Shown here: one piece after another, positions 47,860-55,572 of the stretch
How positions within the stretch are numbered: the first letter of the stretch is position 1
Layout: each line of letters opens with the position of its first letter
Notes under the pieces: generated by a model
The model's database searches: none
What the model was told of the DNA's origin: nothing
The model's input: only the letters and a program-made list of their open reading frames with translations
Program-made: the position numbers and the translations under genes
Assembly: GCF_002929335.1 (NCBI RefSeq)
Contig: NZ_PJIL01000014.1
Coordinates: 62,001 to 126,000 of the forward strand
Direction: 5' to 3'
Length of the DNA: 64,000 nt
Origin: Arthrobacter sp. Y81
GTDB lineage: Bacteria; Actinomycetota; Actinomycetes; Actinomycetales; Micrococcaceae

Positions 47860-48543
47860 ATGCTTGCCGCAGAAGAAACCCAGGACAAGGAACGCCCCCT
47901 CCGCGAGACTGTCCGGGATACGCTCCGCACCAGGATCTTCGAAGGGCATTACGCTCCCGGCACCCGGCTGGTGGAACGCGACCTGGCAGCCGAGTTCAAC
48001 GTCTCCCGGCTGCCGGTCCGCGAGGCGCTGCGGATGCTGCGCCAGGAGGGCCTCCTCAGCGACCGGGGAGCACGCGGCGCCGAGGTCAGCTCACTCAGCC
48101 CCAAGGATGTGGAGGATCTCTTCGACGTCCGCCAGTCGCTGGAGGTGCTGGCCTGCCGCCTTGCCGCGGTCCGGGCAACACCCGAGGACCTTGGCTACCT
48201 TGACGGACTGCTGGACGAGGCCGAACGCTCCCTCGCCAAGGGCGCCGTCATGGAGGCCCACCGCGCCAACAGCGAATTCCACGACGCCATCACCCGGATC
48301 GCGGACAACGGCTTCCTCAGGTCCGCCCTGGAACCGCTGCAGGGCCGCATGCACTGGCTGTTCCGCCATGTGAGCGACCTGCCCGAACTGATCCAGGAAC
48401 ACCGGGACCTCTACGGTGCCATCGCCAGCGGCGATCCCGACCGTGCCGCGGCCCAGTCGGCGTCGCACATCGGCAAATACCGGGAACAGTTCCCCGACGA
48501 TTTCCAGAAAACAGAACCCGCTCTTCACCGGAAGAAAAAATGA
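47860..48543 (+). CDS. GntR family regulator, FadR/FCD subfamily, 227 aa
   Basis: N-terminal winged helix (about 10-78) with GTRLVERDLAAEFNVSRLPVREALRMLRQEGLL, a clear GntR helix-turn-helix. The C-terminal FCD domain (about 90-215) contains the His-rich metal/ligand pocket (AHRANSEFHDAITRIADN, FRHVSDLPELIQEHRDL). FCD regulators bind small carboxylates and usually repress until ligand is present. It is the second gene of the unit and overlaps the next gene by 4 bp (ATGA). The ribosome site is TGGAG. It probably acts at the duplicated palindrome 46197-46225. Confidence 0.9.
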   Translation: MLAAEETQDKERPLRETVRDTLRTRIFEGHYAPGTRLVERDLAAEFNVSRLPVREALRMLRQEGLLSDRGARGAEVSSLSPKDVEDLFDVRQSLEVLACRLAAVRATPEDLGYLDGLLDEAERSLAKGAVMEAHRANSEFHDAITRIADNGFLRSALEPLQGRMHWLFRHVSDLPELIQEHRDLYGAIASGDPDRAAAQSASHIGKYREQFPDDFQKTEPALHRKKK

Positions 48544-49424
48544 AACTCCTTGTCATCAACCCCAACATCAGCGACGACGTCACTGCGCTGATCGAATCGG
48601 AAGCCCTGCGCTCGGCCTCGCCGGGCACCGAACTGGTGGTCCGCACCGCCGGGCACGGCGTCGAATACATCGAAACCCGCTTTGAGTCCCTGATCGCCGC
48701 CGGCGCGGTCGCCGAGATCATCGCCGAATTCACCGCGGAAACGTCCGACGGCGGAACGGCCGGCGGCGGAACGGCCGGCGGCGGCGCTGATGGCGGAACG
48801 GCCGGCGGCGGAACGGCCGACGGCGGCGCTGATGGCGCCTCCCGCGCGGACCGCATCGACGGCGTCGTCGTCGCGGCCTTCGGGGATCCGGGTATGCCTG
48901 CCCTGAAGGAACTCACGGACGTCCCCGTCATCGGCATCACCGAGGCCGCACTGTGCGCCGCCGCCCTGCAGGGCCACCGCTTCTCCATCATCGCCATCTC
49001 GGACCGGATCCGGCCCTGGTACCTGGACTGCGTGGAACGCTTCGGCCTCGGCGGCCGGCTGGCATCCATCCGCTCCATCAACGAAAGCCTCAACGGCATC
49101 GGTTCCGTGCAGCACGACTTCAAGGAAACGCTGCTGGCACTCAGCCGGCAGGCCGTCACGGAGGACGGAGCCGACGTCGTGATCCTCGCCGGGGCGCCCC
49201 TCGCCGGGCTGGCCCGCGAACTCCGGGTCCAGATCCCGGTTCCGGTGGTGGACGGCATCTCCGCCGGCATCCGCATGGCGGAGGCCGTGGTGGGGCTCCA
49301 GTCCGGCCCGCACCGGGCCGGTGCCTTCGCGCCGCCGCCGCTGAAGGCCCGCAGGGGCCTCTCCGAAAACCTCGACGCCGCCCTGGCCGCCGCCCAGTCT
49401 GCACCCGCCGCTTCAAAGAACTAG
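48540..49424 (+). CDS. Asp/Glu/hydantoin racemase-family protein with a single catalytic Cys, 294 aa
   Basis: Racemase-superfamily protein opening MKLLVINPNISDDVTALIES, as in hydantoin and allantoin racemases. The first catalytic Cys is present as Cys139 in ITEAALCAAAL. At the second site, where hydantoin racemases read L-G-C-A-G-M, this protein reads ILAGAPLAG (about 215-223), so the partner Cys is missing. A two-base racemase mechanism is then not expected. A Gly/Thr/Ala/Asp linker made of two 14-residue repeats occupies residues 70-98 and is absent from normal relatives. It is coupled to the GntR gene (ATGA) and 10 bp from the hydantoinase. The reaction is uncertain. Confidence 0.8.
   Translation: MKLLVINPNISDDVTALIESEALRSASPGTELVVRTAGHGVEYIETRFESLIAAGAVAEIIAEFTAETSDGGTAGGGTAGGGADGGTAGGGTADGGADGASRADRIDGVVVAAFGDPGMPALKELTDVPVIGITEAALCAAALQGHRFSIIAISDRIRPWYLDCVERFGLGGRLASIRSINESLNGIGSVQHDFKETLLALSRQAVTEDGADVVILAGAPLAGLARELRVQIPVPVVDGISAGIRMAEAVVGLQSGPHRAGAFAPPPLKARRGLSENLDAALAAAQSAPAASKN
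48750..48833 (+). repeat. Two tandem 42-bp coding repeats in the racemase-like gene
   Basis: Copies at 48750-48791 and 48792-48833 differ at one base and encode GGTAGGGTAGGGAD and GGTAGGGTADGGAD. Each is itself built of GGCGGAACGGCC sub-repeats. The frame is kept, so the effect is a longer flexible loop. Such arrays change length easily by slippage. Confidence 0.9.
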
Positions 49425-49434
49425 GAGGACAATG

Positions 49435-50880
49435 ATGTCCCGCATTCCAGACCTCGTCATCGCCCACGGCACCGTGGTGAACAGCTTCGGCCGCCGGAAC
49501 GTCCACGTGGTGGTCCGCGACGGCCGCATTGAACAGCTCATCGACGCGGCCGAACCGGTCCCCCCGGCCGAGCGCACCGTGGACGCCGCCGGCCGGCTGG
49601 TGGTTCCCGGCGGCGTGGACGGCCACTGCCACGTGGCCCAGGTGACCGGACGCTTCCGCACCCTGGACGACTACCGCACCACCTCCACGGCAGCGCTCTG
49701 GGGCGGCACCACCACCATCATCGATTTCGGCATTCCCCGCGACGCCCAGGAAACCCCGCTGGCGGCCGTCCTGCACAAGAAGGAGCTGGCGCTGGAATCC
49801 CGCTGTGACGTCGCCCTGCACGGCTCCGTCGTCAGCTGGGACGAGACTGTGCCCTGGCAGCTGGAGCAGCTGGCAGCCGAGGGAGTGCGTTCGGTGAAGA
49901 TGTACACCACCAACCGAGGCAGCACCATGGCGGACGGGGACACCATCCTGAAGGTCATGCGCGAGATGGTCCGACTGGACGGCCTCACCTACATCCACGC
50001 CGAACACGACGCCATCATCAGCGACTGCACGCAGCAGCACGCCGACGACGGCAGGATCGGAATCGAGCACCTGCACCGGACCCGCCCGGAGCTTGCCGAG
50101 GAAATCTCGGTCAAGGAAACCCTGGCCATGGCCGAGTACACCAAGGCCCCCGTGTACTTCGTGCACCAGTCCACGCCGGGCGCCGTCGACCTGGTCACCG
50201 AGGCACGTGCCCGCGGCCAGGAGGCCTATTCCGAGACGTGCCCGCACTACCTCACCCTCGATGACACGGTGTACGGGTCCACATTCCCCGAGTGGTACGC
50301 CTGCTGCCCACCCATGCGCAGCCCCGAAACCGTCGCCGCGCTCAAGGAACGGCTGGCCGCCGGGGCCATCCACACCGTCGCCTCGGACCACTCCTGCTAC
50401 GACCTGTCACAGAAACGCGAGCGCACGGACGACGTCCGCGCCATGCCACACGGCCTGCCCGGGGTCGAAACCCGGATGCCCGTCACCTTCACGGCCATGG
50501 CTTCCGCCGGCAGCTCGGTGGAGGCCTTCGTGGAGGTCTTCTCCGCCGGCCCTGCCCGCATCAACGCGGTCCCCGGCAAGGGGACCATCGCCGAGGGCTT
50601 CGACGCCGACCTGGTGGTCTTCAATCCCGCCGAGGAACGGACGGTAGACGGCGGTGCGCTGCACATGGGCACTGATTTCTCGCCGTTCGACGGCCGCACG
50701 CTCACCGGCTGGCCCACCGTCGTGGTCTCCGCAGGGCGGGTGGTGCTCGACGGCGGCGGCTTCCACGATCCCGGCGCCGTGGGGCGTTTTGTGGCCCGCA
50801 ACGGCTTCCGCGAACACCACTCGTCCGCCGCGGATTCCACCGCCGCCACCACACCCGCGACCCTCTCCGCAGCAAACTAG
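49435..50880 (+). CDS. Hydantoinase/dihydropyrimidinase-family amidohydrolase, 481 aa
   Basis: Cyclic amidohydrolase that opens hydantoin-, dihydropyrimidine- or allantoin-like rings. The binuclear metal site is complete: His64 and His66 in DGHCHV, carboxylated Lys155 in SVKMYTT, His188 in YIHAEH, His244 in YFVHQST, and Asp318 in VASDHS. Length is normal for D-hydantoinases. The second ATG (49435) is used because AGGAGG is six bases before it and only three before the first. It sits between two racemase-fold genes, so the ring product is probably processed further by the downstream protein. No carbamoylase is present in the cluster. Confidence 0.88.
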   Translation: MSRIPDLVIAHGTVVNSFGRRNVHVVVRDGRIEQLIDAAEPVPPAERTVDAAGRLVVPGGVDGHCHVAQVTGRFRTLDDYRTTSTAALWGGTTTIIDFGIPRDAQETPLAAVLHKKELALESRCDVALHGSVVSWDETVPWQLEQLAAEGVRSVKMYTTNRGSTMADGDTILKVMREMVRLDGLTYIHAEHDAIISDCTQQHADDGRIGIEHLHRTRPELAEEISVKETLAMAEYTKAPVYFVHQSTPGAVDLVTEARARGQEAYSETCPHYLTLDDTVYGSTFPEWYACCPPMRSPETVAALKERLAAGAIHTVASDHSCYDLSQKRERTDDVRAMPHGLPGVETRMPVTFTAMASAGSSVEAFVEVFSAGPARINAVPGKGTIAEGFDADLVVFNPAEERTVDGGALHMGTDFSPFDGRTLTGWPTVVVSAGRVVLDGGGFHDPGAVGRFVARNGFREHHSSAADSTAATTPATLSAAN

Positions 50881-50888
50881 GAGCAGCC

Positions 50889-51617
50889 ATGCCATCCCCC
50901 GCACGCAAGACCCGCATCGGCATGATCGTGCCGTCCTCCAACACCTGCCTGGAGCCGCAGAGCTACCGCATCCTGGGCGACCGGGACGACGTCACCATCC
51001 ATTTCACCCGGATCCCCGTCACCCGGATCGCCCTGGATGACTCCTCGGACAAGCAGTTCGATCCGGCTGTCATGCGCGCCGCCGCCGAGCTGCTGGCGAC
51101 GGCCGATGTGGACGTCATCGCCTGGAACGGCACGTCCGGCTCCTGGCTCGGCGCGGACCACGACCGTGAGCTGGTCGGCGAAATCGTGGACGCGACGGGC
51201 ATCCCGGCCACCACGTCCACGCTGGCCTACCTGGAGGCTTTCGAGTCCTTCGGCACGGAGCGGATAGGGCTTTTCACGCCGTACACGGAGGACGTGAACC
51301 GCGCCATCATGGCCTCCTACGAGCGCGACGGCATCAAGACCATCGGCCACCGTGCCCTGGGGTTGAGTGACAACGAGTCGTTCGCCCGGGTCACGGACGA
51401 CGAGATGCGGCCCGGGTCCCTGGAGCTTGCAGCAGCCCGCCCGGACGCCCTGATCTACCTGTGCACCAACCTGTACGGTGCCAACATCGCAGCGGAAGTG
51501 GAGGCAGAAACCGGCGTTCCGGTGCTGGACTCCGTGGCCGTGACGCTGTGGCACTGCCTCAAACTTGCCGGGTCCCCCTTGCTCGCACCGAGGTGGGGCA
51601 GGCTGCTGGCCGGCTAA
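50889..51617 (+). CDS. Maleate isomerase / arylmalonate decarboxylase-like protein, 242 aa
   Basis: Racemase-fold protein of the maleate cis-trans isomerase/AMDase group: RIGMIVPSSNTCLEP at the start, with the Asn and Thr-Cys region of maleate isomerases. In maleate isomerases the first catalytic Cys sits in an A-C-T-S motif; here it is WNGTSGS with Gly81. The second Cys is kept as Cys192 in LIYLCTNLYG. A Gly at the first site with Cys at the second is the arrangement known from arylmalonate decarboxylase (Gly74/Cys188). A decarboxylase or other one-base reaction is therefore more likely than isomerisation. It is the last gene of the unit, 8 bp after the hydantoinase, followed by a strong hairpin. 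Confidence 0.8.
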   Translation: MPSPARKTRIGMIVPSSNTCLEPQSYRILGDRDDVTIHFTRIPVTRIALDDSSDKQFDPAVMRAAAELLATADVDVIAWNGTSGSWLGADHDRELVGEIVDATGIPATTSTLAYLEAFESFGTERIGLFTPYTEDVNRAIMASYERDGIKTIGHRALGLSDNESFARVTDDEMRPGSLELAAARPDALIYLCTNLYGANIAAEVEAETGVPVLDSVAVTLWHCLKLAGSPLLAPRWGRLLAG

Positions 51618-51670
51618 ACGCCAGGCAATCTGCAGTCACAAGCCTGCAGTTCAAGCAGCCCAAGCAAGAA

Positions 51671-51709
51671 CCGACGGCGGCCCGCCCACTGGGAGCGGGC
51701 CGCCGTCGG
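51671..51709. terminator. Hairpin terminator between converging genes
   Basis: A perfect 15-bp GC-rich stem (51671-51685 with 51695-51709) and 9-nt loop, then ACCTTTAA on the plus strand and TTCTTGCTT on the minus strand. It separates the hydantoinase unit (ends 51617) from the lipid kinase gene (ends 51728). Confidence 0.8.
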
Positions 51710-51727
51710 ACCTTTAACGCCTGTTTC

Positions 51728-52663
51728 TCAGGTTGCCGGAGTTCCCGCGGCCGGTGCGTTCATCCGGACAGTCAGCGCGCCCGGAAGCATAGTCATCAGG
51801 ACGTGTTTGCTGTCGCCCTCGTGGTCGCCGTCGAGCTGATAGTCGTCCGGGTGCTCAAAGGTGATCTCAACGGATTTTCCCTGGAAATACTCCACTGACG
51901 TGTCCTTGCCCCGGCCCTTGCCGATCATGCCGGCCACAACGGAGAACCAGCCGAGCTTGCCCCGGGGCGCCAGGACCACAACATCCAGCACGCCGTCATC
52001 CACCTTCGCGTCGGGGAAGATTTCCAGGCCGCCCTGGACCTTTCCGCAGTTCCCCACCATGACGCTCCGGACCCGGCGGTGGACCACTGACTTTCCGTCA
52101 ATGACGATGCTCGCCTTCACCGGCTTCCCCGGCAGGTTCCGGATCCCCGCGTCCACGTAGGCCAGCCAGCCCACCTTGTCCTTCAGGTCCTCGTTGGTGT
52201 CCGCCATGATGCTGGCGTCGTAGCCCATGCCGGCCATCACCAGGAAGTGCTGCGCCTTGTCCGGGTCGCTCCGGACGGCACGCACAACGTCAATCTTTCG
52301 GTCCTCGCCCGCCAAGGCTCCGGTCATCGCACCTTCAACGTCCGTGACGTCCATACCGAGGTTGCGGGCGAGCAGGTTGCCGGTGCCCAGCGGCAGCAGC
52401 CCCATCGGGGTGGCCGTGCCGGAAAGGACTTCAGCCACACACCGCACCGTGCCGTCGCCGCCGGCAGCGATGACAATGTCGGCCCCCTGACGGAGTGCTT
52501 CCTTGGCCTGTCCGACGCCGGGGTCCTCCTTGGTGGTTTCGATCCAGATGGGCTCATCCCAACCGTTGTTCGCGCAGTGCTTGGCCATCAGGCCGCGAAC
52601 GTCAATGTCAACCGGCTTTGCCGGATTGATGATGATTGCGGCGCGTCTATTGTGCTGGGTCAT
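51728..52663 (-). CDS. Diacylglycerol/lipid kinase family protein (DAGK_cat), 311 aa
   Basis: Lipid kinase of the DgkB/YegS group. The nucleotide-binding signature GGDGTVRCVAEVL is near residues 68-80, with the following substrate-loop motif LLPLGTGNLLARNLGM. The C-terminal beta-rich domain contains the GMGYDASIM segment. It phosphorylates diacylglycerol or a related lipid at the inner membrane face. The start at 52663 (MTQHNRRAAIIINPAK) marks the beginning of conserved sequence; the frame is open to 52903 but runs over the divergent promoter region. Length is normal. Confidence 0.88.
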   Translation of the reverse strand: MTQHNRRAAIIINPAKPVDIDVRGLMAKHCANNGWDEPIWIETTKEDPGVGQAKEALRQGADIVIAAGGDGTVRCVAEVLSGTATPMGLLPLGTGNLLARNLGMDVTDVEGAMTGALAGEDRKIDVVRAVRSDPDKAQHFLVMAGMGYDASIMADTNEDLKDKVGWLAYVDAGIRNLPGKPVKASIVIDGKSVVHRRVRSVMVGNCGKVQGGLEIFPDAKVDDGVLDVVVLAPRGKLGWFSVVAGMIGKGRGKDTSVEYFQGKSVEITFEHPDDYQLDGDHEGDSKHVLMTMLPGALTVRMNAPAAGTPAT

Positions 52664-52772
52664 GGCATCCTTCACGGGCAAATGGTCGGGGGTGGTCCTC
52701 ACGTGAAGCGTAGCCGAAATCCGGGTCTTGCTCCCCTGCCAGTGCGCGTGCGGTACGCCTAGGCTCAGCAGC

Positions 52773-53237
52773 ATGAACATGTCTGAGCCGGGCCAGGAAA
52801 CACAAGACCTCACCGTCCATGAATGCTGGAGCCACCTTCGTTCCGCTTCGGTGGGACGGCTGGCGCTCATCAGCCATGACAGACCTGAAATCTTTCCGGT
52901 CAACTACCTGCCGGATGAAGGTACCGTAATTTTCCGGACAGGACCGGGTACCAAGCTGGAGGCTGTGCTCTCCGGGGAGCCGGTGGTTCTTGAAGCGGAC
53001 GGGCTGAACACCTACGGGACCATCGCGTGGAGCGTGGTGGTCAAGGGGGTAGCTGCACCTGTGCAGCCCGGCGAGGATGTTCCGGCCCAGACCCCGTCGC
53101 CGTGGGAAGAGGGGGACAAGGAAATCCTGGTCCGCATTACTCCCACCGAGCTGAGCGGGCGCCGTTTTGTCATCGGCCCGCCCACAAGGTGGTGGCCGCC
53201 GCTGGAGCCCGTCACCTTGCCGGGTCCGAAGGAGTAA
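52773..53237 (+). CDS. Pyridoxamine 5'-phosphate oxidase-like flavin-binding protein, 154 aa
   Basis: Split-barrel FMN-binding protein of the NimA/PNPOx-like type, with HECWSHLRSASVGRLALISHDRPEIFPVNYLPDEGTVIFRT as the characteristic first half (conserved Gly-Arg-Leu and PVNY). Members bind FMN or haem and reduce various substrates, including nitroimidazoles; the actual role is unknown. The start at 52773 is divergent from the lipid kinase, 110 bp away; a second ATG at 52779 is an alternative. It converges with the IclR gene. Confidence 0.8.
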   Translation: MNMSEPGQETQDLTVHECWSHLRSASVGRLALISHDRPEIFPVNYLPDEGTVIFRTGPGTKLEAVLSGEPVVLEADGLNTYGTIAWSVVVKGVAAPVQPGEDVPAQTPSPWEEGDKEILVRITPTELSGRRFVIGPPTRWWPPLEPVTLPGPKE

Positions 53238-53248
53238 ACCGAGGCCCG

Positions 53249-54073
53249 CTAGTGCTTGGCTGAGAGGTCCGCGGAAATCAGCCGGGCCGTCTCCACCGTT
53301 TCCGTCCGCACCATGTCCAGGTAGGCCGTGGGGTCCGGTTTGGCGGCCACCGACTGGGCCTGCAGCGACACGTTGATGGCCGCCACCACCTTCGTGGGGC
53401 CGTGGTAAACCGGCGCCGCGATGGACATCAGCCCCAGCTCCAGCTCCTGGTTCAGGAGGCACCAGCCCTGTGCCCGGACGGTGTCGAGCGCGGCCACGAG
53501 ATCTTTCCGTGTGCCGATGGCCCGGGGCGTGAGGGGCTTGATCTCGGCCTCCGCGAGGTACTCCTGGAGCTTGGCCGGCGGCAGCGCTGCGAGCAGCACG
53601 CGGCCCATGGACGTGGCGTACGCCGGGAAACGGGTTCCCACCGTGATGCCCACGTTCATGATCCGGCGGGTGGTCACGCGGGCAATGTACGCGATGTCCC
53701 GGCCGTCCAGGACAGCGGCGGACGTCGACTCCCCGAGCCGGAGCGACAGCTCCTCCAGGTGCGGCTGGGCCAGCTGCGGCAAGGACAGGCCGGACAGGTA
53801 GGCGTAGCCCAGCTGCAGTACCTGTGCCGTCAAGGCGAAGGTCTTCCCGTCGGTGCGGACGTAGCCCAGCTCAACGAGGGTGTGCAGGAAGCGGCGGGCG
53901 GTGGCGCGGGTCAGGTCGGTCCGTGCAGCCACTTCGGTGAGGGTCATCACCGGGTGGTCGGTGTCGAAGGCGCGGATCACGGCCAGGCCGCGCGCCAGGG
54001 ACTGGACGTACTGGTCGCTGGCCTGGGGCGCAGAGGAGGGCCTGGGCGCGGTCTCTGCTGCTGCGTCGGTCAT
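53249..54073 (-). CDS. IclR family regulator, PcaR/PcaU/PobR-like, 274 aa
   Basis: Residues 25-90 form the winged helix (YVQSLARGLAVIRAFDTDHPVMTLTEVAARTDLTRATARRFLHTL). The opening YVQSLARGL is characteristic of the PcaR/PcaU/PobR group of aromatic-catabolism regulators. The effector domain follows (about 100-265), with NVGITVGTRFPAYATSMGRVLLA. It lies directly downstream of pcaJ with a large hairpin between, so it is the expected regulator of the pca genes, probably responding to beta-ketoadipate or protocatechuate. The ATG at 54073 is where conserved sequence begins; the frame reaches 54154 but would cross the hairpin. Confidence 0.88.
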   Translation of the reverse strand: MTDAAAETAPRPSSAPQASDQYVQSLARGLAVIRAFDTDHPVMTLTEVAARTDLTRATARRFLHTLVELGYVRTDGKTFALTAQVLQLGYAYLSGLSLPQLAQPHLEELSLRLGESTSAAVLDGRDIAYIARVTTRRIMNVGITVGTRFPAYATSMGRVLLAALPPAKLQEYLAEAEIKPLTPRAIGTRKDLVAALDTVRAQGWCLLNQELELGLMSIAAPVYHGPTKVVAAINVSLQAQSVAAKPDPTAYLDMVRTETVETARLISADLSAKH

Positions 54074-54108
54074 GGATACCAATCCTATTAGCCGCCCGGT
54101 CCCCTGAA

Positions 54109-54171
54109 GCGCGAACTGGCAGCTAATGACCCCAGATCGGGGATTTGGGGTCATTAGCTGCCAGTTCGCGC
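54109..54171. terminator. Perfect 26-bp inverted repeat after pcaJ
   Basis: Arms 54109-54134 and 54146-54171 are perfectly complementary (core AACTGGCAGCTAATGACCCC) with an 11-nt loop. It begins 12 bp after the pcaJ stop in the minus direction and ends upstream of the IclR start. There is no T-run, so it may act as a factor-assisted terminator, mRNA 3'-end stabiliser or intergenic repeat. A related hairpin follows pcaC. Confidence 0.7.
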
Positions 54172-54182
54172 CGTAGGTGGGG

Positions 54183-54866
54183 TTAGCGTTCGACGGCGGG
54201 GACTGCTGTGAGGGGGACCGGCACCAGGGCCTGGAGTTCCTCGAGCGTGCAGCCGAAGGTTTCGCGGACCTGGACGCCGTCCGGGCCCGTGAGGAAGACG
54301 GCCTTGTCGGTGTACACGCGGGTCACGCAGCCCACGCCGGTGAGCGGGTACGTGCAGGCCTGCACGAGCTTGGACACGCCGTCGCGGGTCAGGAGCGTCA
54401 TCATCACAAAGACGTCCTTGGCACCGGTGGCCAGGTCCATCGCACCGCCCACGGCAGGGATGGCGTCCGGTGCACCGGTGTGCCAGTTCGCGAGGTCACC
54501 GGTCGCGGAGACCTGGAACGCGCCGAGGACGCAGATGTCCAGGTGCCCGCCGCGCATGATCGCGAACGAGTCGGCGTGGTGGAAGTAGGACGCACCGGGG
54601 AGTTCGGTGACGGGGATCTTGCCGGCGTTGATGAGGTCGCCGTCGATCTGGTCGCCGGTGGCTTCCGGGCCCATGCCGAGCATGCCGTTCTCGGTGTGCA
54701 GGGTGATGTCCTGCTCCGGCTCGAGGTAGTTGGACACCAGGGTGGGCTGGCCGATGCCCAGGTTCACGAACGAGCCGGGCTTGATGTCCTTCGCCACGAG
54801 CCGGGCCAGGTCGTCGCGGCCCAGGGGCGTCTCGCTGGTCTGGATGGATGCTGTCTGGATGCTCAT
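54183..54866 (-). CDS. pcaJ: 3-oxoadipate (or 3-oxoacid) CoA-transferase subunit B, 227 aa
   Basis: Beta subunit that transfers CoA from succinyl-CoA to beta-ketoadipate. The catalytic Glu is in LHTENGMLGMGP near residue 60, and GDLANWHTGAPDAIPAVGGAMDLATGAK is a further family block. The ATG at 54866 is one base after the pcaI stop; a longer frame to 54914 lies inside pcaI. Family wording does not separate acetoacetate (ScoB) from ketoadipate transferases; the pca context decides in favour of PcaJ. Confidence 0.9.
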   Translation of the reverse strand: MSIQTASIQTSETPLGRDDLARLVAKDIKPGSFVNLGIGQPTLVSNYLEPEQDITLHTENGMLGMGPEATGDQIDGDLINAGKIPVTELPGASYFHHADSFAIMRGGHLDICVLGAFQVSATGDLANWHTGAPDAIPAVGGAMDLATGAKDVFVMMTLLTRDGVSKLVQACTYPLTGVGCVTRVYTDKAVFLTGPDGVQVRETFGCTLEELQALVPVPLTAVPAVER

Positions 54867-54867
54867 G

Positions 54868-55557
54868 TCAGGCCACCTGTTCTGTCGTTCCGGCGGCGCC
54901 GGCCACACGGACAATGCTGTTCACGTAGATCCCGGGGGTCACGATGACCTCCGGGTCCAGCCCGCCGACCGGGACGATTTCGGACACCTGGGCGATGGTG
55001 TGCTTGGCCGCGGCGGCCATGATCGGGCCGAAGTTCCGGGCCGTCTTCCGGTACACGAGGTTGCCCTTGCCGTCGGCCTTGAGTGCCTTGATCAGGGCGA
55101 CGTCGGCGTGGATGGGGGTCTCGAACACCTGGCCGCGGCCGTCGATGATGCGGGTCTCCTTGCCCTCGGCCAGCATGGTGCCGTACCCGGTGGGCGTGAA
55201 GAAGCCGCCGATGCCGGCGCCGGCGGCACGGATCCGCTCGGCCAGGTTGCCCTGCGGAACGAGTTCCAGCTCGATCTCACCGGCCTTATACTTGGCGTCG
55301 AAGTGCCAGGAGTCGGACTGCCGCGGGAAGGAGCAGATCATCTTCTTCACCCGGCCTTCCTTGATGAGCAGGGCCAGGCCCTGGTCGCCCTGGCCGGCGT
55401 TGTTGTTGACCACGGTGAGCTCGCGGGCTCCGCAGTCCATCAGCGCGTCGATCAGTTCGAACGGCTGGCCGGCGTTGCCGAAGCCGCCGATCATCACGGT
55501 GGAGCCGTCCTTGATGCCGGCGACTGCCTCGCCGACGGTGTCAATGAAATTCAGCAT
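54868..55557 (-). CDS. pcaI: 3-oxoadipate (or 3-oxoacid) CoA-transferase subunit A, 229 aa
   Basis: Alpha subunit partner of PcaJ. The N-terminal CoA-transferase glycine motif GSTVMIGGFGNAGQPFELIDAL and the NNAGQGDQGLALLIKEGRVKK block are conserved. GIGGFFTPTGYGTMLAEGKE is also typical. Length is normal. It is 15 bp after pcaF and 1 bp before pcaJ, forming a tight three-gene unit for the last two steps of the beta-ketoadipate pathway. Confidence 0.92.
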   Translation of the reverse strand: MLNFIDTVGEAVAGIKDGSTVMIGGFGNAGQPFELIDALMDCGARELTVVNNNAGQGDQGLALLIKEGRVKKMICSFPRQSDSWHFDAKYKAGEIELELVPQGNLAERIRAAGAGIGGFFTPTGYGTMLAEGKETRIIDGRGQVFETPIHADVALIKALKADGKGNLVYRKTARNFGPIMAAAAKHTIAQVSEIVPVGGLDPEVIVTPGIYVNSIVRVAGAAGTTEQVA

Positions 55558-55572
55558 GATCAGCTCTCTCTT

